Assembly: GCA_949316235.1 (NCBI GenBank)
Contig: OX438749.1
Location: forward strand, 7,830,914 to 7,894,913
Origin: Oegoconia quadripuncta
Taxonomy: Eukaryota > Arthropoda > Insecta > Lepidoptera > Autostichidae
Direction: 5' to 3'
Length of the DNA stretch: 64,000 nucleotides
In this document: in pieces, positions 55,201 to 64,000 of the stretch
Layout: every line of letters starts with the position of its first letter
Position numbering within the stretch: the stretch's first letter is position 1
The notes under the pieces: generated by a model
Databases searched by the model: none
The model's input: the letters and a program-made list of their open reading frames with translations, nothing else
Told to the model about the DNA's origin: nothing
Translations under genes and position numbers: made by a program

Positions 55201-55599
55201 AATAATAATTATTATATTATAAACTATACGGTGTACAATATAATTCACAAATTTGCGAAACTGATAGTAATAGAAAACAAAATCTTGGAAAAGCTTTTAT
55301 TCATCCGTTAAAATATATTTTCAGTACGGTGCAGTGTCTTACTGAGGCGTGAGGAAAAAGAATTAAATGGTTGTTATCTATCCAATTAAACGCCGATTGT
55401 CTAAGCTCTTACTCAAGTGGAAGACTCTCGATAGATAAGATAATTTAAGGGTCTCGGTCACAATGACATATAATTTCGAAAGTGTAATAATTCGGTGGAT
55501 GGTTTAAATACTTCACTAGTTTGTTAGCGACTGATTAGACGTATGGATTCCGGATTAGACGCACGGATTCCGACTGGCTATAACCTCATAGTATTCCTT

Positions 55600-56095
55600 T
55601 CGCGGCCTTTAGACGGAGTACAGGAAAATAAGCCACACCAACAGCTCGACTAGCGGTTCTCCGTCTCCGGGCCCATTACTAAGAGACCCCGTTGATCTTC
55701 GACTACCACCGTTTGGTGACACGCCGTCACACATGGGCGCGTTATTAAGCTCCAGTACCCGTTTCGATAGAATGACGGATTCCGGGTGTCCTTAACCCCA
55801 CCCTGCGAGGACCCACTTTGCTTCTAGCCAGCGGCGAATCAGATCCATGGCTTCATCTCGGTGGAAAGGGACAGTGATCCATCGTAATACCATCACTCCT
55901 CTTCCTCAGTCGTCCCACCTCGACTAAAGAGCGGTGTACTGTTCCGACACTTCTCTTCCCATGTTGCATCTTGGAGCATCCACCTCAGGACAGTCCGCTG
56001 ACAAAACCGGCCCCGTGGGTTTCAGTTGGTTTCATCGTGGGCTGGAAAGCAACTGTTACTGTACCCTATGACAAGGACAAGGAGGGGGACTAGTT
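55600..56095. other. GC-rich segment, unrecognised
   Basis: Unlike its surroundings, this 0.5-kb stretch is GC-rich with many CG dinucleotides (CTCCGTCTCCGGGCCCATTA, GACACGCCGTCACACATGGG, AAAACCGGCCCCGTGGG). On the minus strand short coding-like runs appear (RDEAMDLIRRWLEAKWVLAG) but frames break repeatedly. Most likely the decayed coding part of an unidentified transposable element. Confidence 0.35.
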
Positions 56096-56402
56096 TGGTA
56101 CCTAAAATATACTTAAATGAGACTCGTCCTCCATAATATACCGTCTCCGTGTAACCTGTTTATACTTTCACTATGGCATTTTTTCGACTAATAATACCTA
56201 AGTTAATCTATGATTACAGCGGACAAGATATGAGGTGTGATCTGGTTTTTCCCAAATTTTATTTTATTTTATAGAACTGAAATCTCAAATATACTAAACT
56301 TCCCTAGTAAAATAATAATGGATTCCGTTTCTTACTTTTCGGGAATTCATTTAATAATAAACTTTATGAAAATATTGATTGCTACAAACTTGGTCATAAT
56401 GT

Positions 56403-57858
56403 TGTAATCAGTAATCAGTAATCAGTCATTTATTTACATAAGAATATAGTAATGTAGGTACAGGTGTTATAATCTTAGTTAAGTTTCTATATTCTACCAA
56501 ATCGGCATGTAAACATTCTTTATTCTATAAAACATCTAAAAAATACATTCAATAATAAACATAATTCTTCAGTGCTATATTGATACGCAATGTCGTAATA
56601 ATTTTTTTATTTTTTTTTATTTATTTATATAATTCAATTTATCCAAGTCAAGTTTTATGATTTCATTTTAAATTTATCATTGAGATATTCATTTACACTG
56701 TAATAGCGTTTGTCCAGAAGCCATTCGAAGAGTTTATGTTTAAATTGATTTAATAGTAATGTTTTAAAAATGTCAGGTAGATTATTAAATATTTTAATTG
56801 CCATACAGAATGAATTTTTCTTATAGATGTCAAACCTAACTAAAGGGTAAATAAGTCTATTTTTGTGTCTGGTTTTCCTTTGTAATACATCGCCATGTTT
56901 TTCAAAATATGCAGGGTGCTCTCGAACAAATGTACAAATTTGTCTTATGTACATGCATGGCAAAGGCAGTATTTTTAATGCCTTAAACAGGGGTTTACAA
57001 GAATCTAAGAAGTGTACTCGACTTAAGGCTCTTATACACTTTTTTTGGACAATAAATGCTCTATTTATATCTACAGAGTTTCCCCATAACATTAGACCAT
57101 AATTTAATACAGATGACACATAGCCGTGGTACGCCATTAACGCTACATCTGTACCACAAGTGTTACTAAGGCGACTGAGGGCATAGACAAATTTATCTAG
57201 CCGATCACATATATTGTCTATGTGAAACTTCCAACTACAGAATTTGTCGACATGTATTCCTAAAAACTTAGTTGTATCTATTTCATCAATTTTATTACCA
57301 TTATAATTAATTAATATTAAAGACATACTCTTTTGATCTATATGTCCTAAATTGCATAAGTTTCGTTTTGTTTATATTAATTGTCAAATTATTAGCACTA
57401 GCCAGTCCATTACTAATTTCATTTCGTCATTTATAGCCTTGTTTAAATTATGTAAGTTGTCAGATTTTAAAAGTATTGTTGTGTCATCGGCAAACATTAT
57501 GTACTTATGACCTGATTTGTTTGGCATATCATTGATGTACAAAAGGAATAAAACAGGCCCTAGAATACTGCCCTGGGGTACGCCACAGCCATTTAGCTTA
57601 TATTCGGACCTATACGCTTTTAGTTCCGAATTTACCACAGCCTCCGTGCACTGCATTCGACCTTCTAAATAGCTCTTGAACCATTTATTGGCGATTCCTC
57701 TGACTCCGTAGCGTTCCAGTTTTTGTCTGTCTGATGTGCTACCAATTGTTCATATTGTTCATCTTTAAGGATTTTGTTTTTATCTATAAAACTGAGCAAT
57801 CTCTCCAACATCGCTTTCTCAAAAATCTTTGATAACACCGGGGTAAGAGTAATTGTCA
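56403..57858 (-). pseudogene. Jockey/CR1-type LINE, 5'-truncated, RT core deleted
   Basis: In minus-strand order: ITLTPVLSKIFEKAMLERLL and LKDEQY (57858 to about 57750); then, in another frame, LERYGVRGIANKWFKSYLEG, RMQCTE, GVPQGSILGPVLFLLYINDM and the active site FADDT (57656-57384). A frameshift near 57393 (ANNLTININKTKLMQF continues out of frame) precedes FLGIHVDKFCSWKFHIDNIC to a stop at 56655. The jump from DEQY to LERYG removes RT motif A with its catalytic Asp. The 3'UTR ends in a (TGATTAC)n-like tail at 56403-56430, typical of CR1/Jockey relatives. Inactive. Confidence 0.87.
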
Positions 57859-58530
57859 TGTGCTTACAAAATTTCTTGTTACTCAGTTACTCAGAAAATA
57901 AAATATTTCTTTTTATTTATTTTTCGGGGCTAAGTTTTACCATGTTTCCGCCCATACACGACAATATATTGGCATGGAGAAGAGGACACCAAGTGATACA
58001 ACAAGAATAGAAAAGCCGATAACCATGGACATTTCGACAAAGTCTAGGTCTGTTATCGTAAATATTTCTCATTTATCTCATTGCAGACAAATAACATGCC
58101 TGTGACCTTGTGTTGTGAAACGAATAAGTTATCGCAATATTTCTCTCTGTCCAAAAAATTAACCTGCTTTGTTATGGTGGTTAGTGTAGTGCGTTCAAAA
58201 TTAAAGGTCACGTAGATATTTTTCCCAGTCGTAGGTTATGAACCGAAAGGGTCGCGTAGGCGTACGGCGCACAGATTCATTTTACAGGTCATTAGAGTAA
58301 AAAGGGTAAACGAAATTGCTACAGCAACCCTTCACTCGTTTAAAAGCGTATTTGGTGTATCGATTTGATTGTGAATGAGTCTCTTAAAGTAATTTTGTTA
58401 TTGGTAACGACGAAAGTACATTAGTTAATATTCATTATTCATAATTGCAGCGATATTGATTGGACATTATTACCAAAGCTATAAACCACGATTTGAAAAA
58501 GAAATATCCAATGTAACCAAAAATCCAATT
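57859..58530. other. Unclassified stretch
   Basis: No gene or recognised repeat. Confidence 0.3.
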
Positions 58531-58862
58531 AACCGCCTCCGTGGCTCAATGTAAACAACATTGGGTTTACGATTCGGAGGTCGCGGGTTCGATACCCAGC
58601 GGGGTACATGTTTAAGTGCTCGGTTTGGTTGGTGGTAGGGCATTTTAAATGTCCGTCTGGGTAGCTACCACCATCTTATCTAAATCTGCCGCCAAACAGC
58701 AATGTTAATAGCATTGTTGTGTTCCGGTTGTCAGAGAGAAGATAGCCAGTCCCCCAAATGTGTTGGGGTTTTCGGGTCAGTACGATTCCACCTTCGATCT
58801 CATCTTCACTTAACATCAGGTGTGATTGAGGTCAAGTACGAACCCGTCGTGCAAAAAAAAAA
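58531..58862 (+). repeat. SINE-A, full length
   Basis: AACCGCCTCCGTGGCTCAAT, B box GGTTCGATACCCAGCGGGG, GGTGGTAGGGCATTTTAAAT, AACATCAGGTGTGATTGAGG and CCCGTCGTGCAAAAAAAAAA. Among the best-preserved copies, with AAATGTGTTGGGG in place of AAATAAGATGGGG. The same variant occurs at 33300 and 63230, defining a subgroup. Confidence 0.92.
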
Positions 58863-59019
58863 CCTACCGGGATACGCCCTGCCCTCCGACTTCTCGCAAA
58901 CAAACATGCACAGAGCCACATAAATAAGCTTTTAAAGGTCACACTAACATAGCTCCTGTGACATTCAAAATGTTTTCATGCACTGCGGGCTCACGTTTGT
59001 TCATTGTAAAAAATTAGTT

Positions 59020-59292
59020 CATCCTCATCATATCAACTATAGGACTGCTGAACATAGACCTCCCCCATAGAATTCCAGAGTGACCGTTTGGAAACTTTGT
59101 GAGTGGAAGTCCTACTCTGCGCTTGCCGGTGCGTGGTCTCCACTCGAGAAATTTAATGCCCCGCCGGCCATCAGTTCTTCGATCTACGTGCCCTGCCCAC
59201 TGCCACCTTTAATCTGCTGGGCTATGTCAGAGATCTTCGTTCGCCTACCTATTTCTTAATTCCTGATTCGATCACGTAGTGAAACGCGATCG
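59020..59292 (-). pseudogene. LINE 3' end, internally shortened
   Basis: On the minus strand: GTGATCGAATCAGGAATTAA, GACATAGCCCAGCAGATTAA, GTGGCAGTGGGCAGGGCACG, AACTGATGGCCGGCGG and the terminal frame VYVQQS, followed by GATATGATGAGGATG. Same family as 1217, 25345 and 42412. A stretch in the Arg-Trp region is missing, and frameshifts are present. Confidence 0.8.
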
Positions 59293-61410
59293 CCTTCTCC
59301 GTGACTAGATGCGCAATTTCAAGCTTTCTTATGAGGCCCAAAAAATTTGTTGCTTCCGATTTTTCTTCTATTTAGTTGCGATTGCGACATTTTCTAAAAC
59401 TGTTAATAGATATGACCCTCGAATGTTCCTCTCACAGTATGACCTGACCTTCGCATTTGCCCTACAATATGCGCATGTCCGGGGTAAAAATAATACAAGC
59501 GGGTCATTAGCGTGACACCGCGGGTGAGATGTGTACAGAGTCCCGGGCGAGACGTAAACTTCCTCCGGCATTAACGATCGGCCGAATGTTGTCAAAATTA
59601 AAATTTAATTCCCATAAATATTTGCCTCGAGCTCTTGATTGAGCTCGCTTTTATAACCCCTAAAGTATAAAGGGACTGCAACGAGTAAGGTCAGATATAA
59701 TTCGTCAACTCATACGAAACATACAAAAGATTCTATTCTATAAAATTCAGAGATTGCATTGTGAGATCTACATTTCAACAGGAAATTTTTTGCATAAAAC
59801 AACACGCCAAGGTCAAAAAATAAGACGAAAACGCATGATTGCGGAAGCTTTGGGCCCTCATCAAGGCCGACCGGTGGAAGCAGTACAGTCATAATAATAC
59901 ACAGTTGCGATAAAATAGAGGAAAGATGTACGAGTAAGTTTAGAAAGCGTATTCCAAAAGTCAATGGCCATGTAACATAAATCTATGTTACGCTCTCGGA
60001 AATTAGCAAAAACTTACAAAACTTATTACACAGTAACATTATTTATAGGGTTGAAGAGGAAGTGGAATGAGGGTTGTGCAGAAGGAGTTTATAGAAACAA
60101 AATCTGAGAATGTGCATTAGGATGACGAGAAAGAAGAGGGGAATCTCTTTTTATATGCTACAACGCTTGATCTCAACCACACATATTTCTCACGGCACCG
60201 TTTTTGTGGCATCTTCATCATACTAGGCCTAAAGTCAATCAAAAGACAAATCGTCGATCCTGGGTAACAATCAAAATAAATCCATGCATTTTATAACCAA
60301 TAACCCTGGGTACTAAGAACATTCGATGTTAATTTCACCTTCACACCTCCAGCTGTTTCTGAGTAAATGGTTCTTGATACACCGACAGACAAACATATAT
60401 ATGGACAACAAAGTGATGCTTTCCATTTTTCCTTTCGAGGTATAGAATCCAAAAAGGTATCGTCAACCCTAGTTATGAAAAAACTTTCCATTATGTGTCC
60501 TGGTCTCCTAAAACAACCCGTGACAAGGGGCGCAGCAAAACTCGAGGACTAAAAGAAATTGTGTTTATGTACTCTGAGCAAACCCGTGGGGACAATAATT
60601 ATTCTGGTGACAGCAGTTTTTGCAATACCTCAGTAGCAGAAACTCTCTAGCTATCTAGCGAGCCTAATTATATAAGTTAAGTAGCCTTTGTGAGTTTACT
60701 GACGAACAAAAATAACGGATTACAAAATACCTAAATATCTAAAGGTAAGCCTGTTTTTACAATCTAGTTAACCACTAGTGACTCCAAAATGAAGTTTTCA
60801 CTTTTCTTTAGTTAAACAGCCTTCCAAAATGGTGATCTGTTATTTTGCTCGTCATTGTAAGTATTACTGGTGAAACTGACTAATTGAATTAGGCTAGCTA
60901 GAGAATTATTGATACACATTCCATTCAATGTTTGAAATGTACTGTCAGGTGTAAAGAAATACATGGGTATCTTATCACTGCCATATACACAAACAGTGCC
61001 TGAGCTTGAGAATACTACAACAGTACACAGTGAACAGTAGAAATACTACCTCAGAGCTTTGATTTAACATAGAACAAATATAAATGTGTGAGAAACCCAC
61101 GTGTCTCAAATTTGTCCTATAAGTACAAAAACTAACTATTATCTTAAAAGCTAATTTGAAAGAACTAAATCGGCTTCCATCATACAGGGTTAAAACCCGC
61201 TATTAAAAAAAAATAGACGATACATTGTCACTGGTAAACACCGATATTTGTGTGGGGGTTAAAACCTCTGCCAATTTTAATATAATATGTACATTGTCCA
61301 AGGTCAGTTTTGTATTTAAGGAAGTAAGGCTAGTATCGAGTACCATTCTTGTATAGTAGGACCTACTACACCAGAATTAAAGGCAATTAAAGATTGACAA
61401 AGGTGTTCTA
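59293..61410. other. Mostly single-copy-looking DNA
   Basis: No repeat family recognised and no exon with a known product. 59480-59600 is GC-richer (GTGACACCGCGGGTGAGATG). Donor-like AAAGGTAAGC (near 60743) and ATTGTAAGTATT (near 60855) exist, but no linked open exon is evident. Confidence 0.3.
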
Positions 61411-61418
61411 AAAAGAAA

Positions 61419-61730
61419 TTGTCGTTTGAACTTATTGTGACTGCAATTTTGAACCTGACTGTACCTATGTTAGATTTAAATAAAATCAAACTTGTAAATG
61501 TGCAAAATAATAGACATTGTGGCCACAAGAAATTAAAAAGGAACTTGTCTAAATTACCTGATAAAGAATACATCAAACCACGGCCCCGGGCACAGTATCC
61601 ACCGCGCGGCCCTGAATCCGCGGAATTTAACGAGCATTTTACGACCGACTGGAGCCGAGCTGACTCAATGTCAGTATCGGCGGCGTACTCTTGTGATGTA
61701 ACCCTCAACGGGAACAATGTTTCCCCCTAA
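61419..61730 (+). other. Open frame with a GC-rich 3' half, unrecognised
   Basis: A 103-codon frame from ATG to TAA. The first 55 codons are AT-rich. The last 50 or so, around 61575-61730, are GC-rich with CG dinucleotides (KPRPRAQYPPRGPESAEFNE, HFTTDWSRADSMSVSAAYSC). That contrast is what made the calcium-channel exon stand out, so a real exon or leader is possible. I recognise no domain, and the antisense frame is open too. Not assigned to any family. Confidence 0.25.
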
Positions 61731-61739
61731 CTGGCCTGT

Positions 61740-62504
61740 TTAGCGTTCACAGAGGAGGGAGAGGAAGTTCCGGGACTCTCTTGTACTGGGATGTGCAAGT
61801 ATTCCTATTTTGTCATGAATCGCAGGTTGCATATGGAAAGTTCGCTTTTATTGGTATAGTAACCGTCGTCGTTAAATCAAATATCTGTAATGAATGAATG
61901 TTGTATTTCGGAAACATTTCATGATAGCCTTTCAATAGTTATCACTAACATACAACTTCCAACTACTCCGTTTGTTACTTTGTTTTTTGGCTCAATCACG
62001 GGGAAAGGGAAAAGCGCACACAGGTACAATGGAATATACCCCAGCATAGGATATAGGGCATATTTTATCCTGATAAATATCTTACAGGATAAATAAATTA
62101 CACCTATAAACAAATTTCAAATTTATTTCAACATATGTACCTATTATGACAAAGTAAAGTTATTACACATGACGTCAATACTAAGTTTGTGAATATATTT
62201 CAATGCTGGTTACTCATTCACGGAGTAGCATGCTATATTATTCCTTAGATACAAGGTACTAAGGATGATAAACTAATTCCATGCGGGCGAAGCTGTATTC
62301 GTTTCGGGAAATTTGGACTTGATAATTTGGATGGAATGATGTGTAGGATAAACCTTCTGAAATTTCCTACGGAAAATATTTTTAATTCTTATGCAGTCAA
62401 ACGTATGACAGAAGATTTGTAATCGACACTTGCAGAAATACCAAGGTGTTCGATAAATTCTAAATCGTTAGAGCTGGGACTGGCTATGCTACTATTTTTT
62501 AATT
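61740..62504. other. Unclassified stretch
   Basis: No gene. 62275-62300 (CCATGCGGGCGAAGCTGTAT) is a repeat N-like end. Confidence 0.3.
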
Positions 62505-62694
62505 ATAAATAAATCTAAATAAATCAATATTTCGCACCCTTACACCAATCATCTAGTCCCAAATTAAGCAAATCTTGTACTACGTATAAATGTTCGTATT
62601 CATCACACAAACATTTACCCCTCGCGTGATTGTAACCCGCAACCGTTGCTTTCGCTGACAGGGTCACTAGCCACTACACCAATCGGTCGTCTAT
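62505..62694 (-). repeat. SINE-F, internally deleted
   Basis: Minus-strand head GACCGATTGGTGTAGTGGCT, CCCTGTCAGCGAAAGCAACG, mutated B box GGTTACAATCACGCGAGGGG, then a jump from ATGAATACGAACATTTATAC to the tail GTACAAGATTTGCTTAATTT, losing the middle of the body. Confidence 0.8.
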
Positions 62695-63109
62695 GAACTC
62701 GATTGTACCTCCAACCTTTGAAATAAACTGTTTATACCCACAGTAAATGTAATCTAACATTCTCACAGTAAGTATCCATTTCGTCAGGTCGTTTACGTAA
62801 GTAGTGGACCAATTTTACGACAACCTAGGGACCCGAAATCTCTAAAGGAGATTAGGCTAGGATTTGTTAAGTTTCTTGTCTATTTCGACCAGTTTTCATA
62901 AACCCTATTATACTGGTTAGGGTAAATGTCCCAGGCTTTGTGTGTTCTAGCCAAATAATGTGGCAGGATGTGGCCCTTTACGTCAGTTCATTATTGTTCA
63001 CAAAACCAGGACCTTGCGATTATGTGCGAGATAGTAATCCATTTTTTTGACTTAGTAATTAATTAATACCAGAAATAATTTTTAAGTCTTTTTTTTTATT
63101 ACACGTTGA
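62695..63109. other. Unclassified AT-rich stretch
   Basis: No gene or recognised repeat. Confidence 0.3.
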
Positions 63110-63340
63110 AGTACTCGGTTTTAAATGTCCGCCTGGCTAGCTACCACCATCTTATCTAAATCTGCCGCCAAGCAGCAATGTGAATAGCATTGTTGTGCTC
63201 CGGTTGTCAGAGATAAGATAGCCAGTCGGCCAAATGTGTTGGGGTTTCCGGGTCAGTACGCTTCCACCTTCGACCTCATCTTCACTTAACATCAGGTGTG
63301 ATTGAGGTCAAGTAATAATCCGTTATGTACAAAAAGAAAA
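63110..63340 (+). repeat. SINE-A, 5'-truncated
   Basis: AAGTACTCGGTTTTAAATGT (head and GGTGGTAGGGC lost), CTACCACCATCTTATCTAAA, AAATGTGTTGGGGTTTCCGG, CATCAGGTGTGATTGAGG and tail ACAAAAAGAAAA. Confidence 0.88.
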
Positions 63341-63799
63341 GCCGTTTAGGCTACAGGAGGTAACATAGAAATTTACACACTTACACCCGAAAAACATTAC
63401 CCTCCTTCTTGGGGCAGTCGGGTAAAAAATATAAAGTCTGACTAAGTGCGTTGTACCCCTACAAAATATTTTTTTTTTTGACTTTGACTACGAAACATTA
63501 AAAATTAAGGATTCCAAACGATTTCCTTCTCTACCGTGAATTTAAATTATTTTTATTATAGTAACAAATAGATCTTTAGACCGCTCAGGACTCTACTGAG
63601 ATAGACGTTAGTAAAGTTAGTCTATTTCCTGGCCTGCAATAATTTCCGGTGGCTTCTAATATTCACCGGATATTAAATACTAGCTCTATGCTTACATCCG
63701 TCGATTTACATATCTTCTTCCAAAAATAAGAATGACTCTAGAAATTTATATGGGTGTAATGAAAATTTAATTTATAATATTATTGTGTTAAGTTAATGA
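63341..63799. other. Unclassified AT-rich stretch
   Basis: No gene or recognised repeat. Confidence 0.3.
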
Positions 63800-64000
63800 C
63801 GATGACTTGTTTGGTGTAATGTTTAGAAACTCTGCTATACCAAAAGGTCGCGGGTTCGAATCCCGCTAGGGGCACATGTTTGTATGATGAATACAGACGT
63901 GTTCTCATACCAACATGTGTTACGGATGTTTTTCATTTTACAAAAAATAAAATATTATTTATTTGTGTAGTTTATCAATCATCTGGTATCCATAATACAA
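63800..64000 (+). repeat. SINE-E, cut by the window end
   Basis: GATGACTTGTTTGGTGTAAT, B box GGTTCGAATCCCGCTAGGGG, ATGAATACAGACGTGTTCTC and ATCATCTGGTATCCATAATA. The final tail lies beyond the window. Confidence 0.87.

Larger units (their letters stand above)
54681..55590. repeat. Large inverted repeat with a nested hairpin
   Basis: GGTTGTAGCCAGTCGGAATC and CTAATCAGTCGCTAACGAAC (54681-54740) recur inverted at 55512-55590. The right arm carries an extra tandem of the GGATTCCG..TTAGACG motif. Arms of 60-80 bp enclose about 770 bp that include the hairpin at 54754-54899 and a SINE-F fragment. No coding capacity; a foldback transposon or two opposed copies of one repeat. Confidence 0.7.
31098..64000 (+). 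other. Presumed first part of a very long channel intron
   Basis: No later + strand segment encodes the expected Trp-Phe-Glu-Arg continuation or the following S1 helix, and I saw no channel-like exon before the window end. Everything from 31098 on is therefore most simply intron sequence filled with repeats. An exon too short or diverged to spot by eye, or an unrelated nested gene, cannot be excluded. Confidence 0.55.

Overview
This is an AT-rich eukaryotic window, almost certainly from a moth or butterfly (Lepidoptera). That is inferred from dense tRNA-derived SINEs, lepidopteran-style LINE remnants, foldback elements, and a long intron around one small exon. No operon, rRNA, CRISPR array, viral copy or genuine tRNA gene was recognised.

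The only host-gene sequence I recognise with confidence is one exon at 30674-31097 on the + strand. It carries a 5' leader with three short upstream ORFs and then the first 79 codons of a T-type voltage-gated calcium channel alpha-1 subunit (orthologue of Drosophila Ca-alpha1T / vertebrate Cav3). The coding sequence ends inside the Pro codon of the conserved Asn-Pro-Trp-Phe stretch. The next bases match the U12-type AT-AC 5' splice site ATATCCTTT. I see no exon encoding the following Trp-Phe-Glu segment, so the last 32.9 kb is probably the start of a very long minor-class intron. The first 30.6 kb is upstream intron and/or 5' flank; a possible leader exon ends at 26495.

Most other recognisable sequence is transposable-element material. 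(1) SINE-A: tRNA-derived, poly(A)-tailed, about a dozen copies. (2) SINE-B: tRNA-derived with a GATGAT tail that resembles the 3' end of a LINE family also present. (3) SINE-E and SINE-F: two related tRNA-derived families sharing body and tail. (4) LINE remnants of a GDxISPKLF/FADDIVL type and of a Jockey/CR1 type. (5) An apparently intact Tc1/mariner-superfamily transposon at 21705-23661 with a 353-codon transposase and 250-bp inverted repeats. (6) Three foldback or MITE-like families (C, D, G), one with 8-bp target duplications. (7) Further repeat families (H, K, L, M, N, O) I can group but not classify.

Region by region: 1-7 kb has a SINE-E, LINE scraps and foldback halves. 7-12 kb has foldbacks D and C, a perfect hairpin, repeat L and a SINE-B that split a Jockey fragment. 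12-21 kb is sparse, with SINEs. 21.7-23.7 kb is the mariner-like element. 24-30 kb has LINE 3' ends and SINEs. 30.2-31.1 kb has a SINE-B directly upstream of the channel exon. 31-46 kb is nested foldbacks and SINEs. 46-53 kb is mostly single-copy-looking AT-rich DNA. 53.6-59.3 kb has three LINE remnants, a large inverted repeat and a SINE-A. 59-64 kb is sparse, ending inside a SINE-E.
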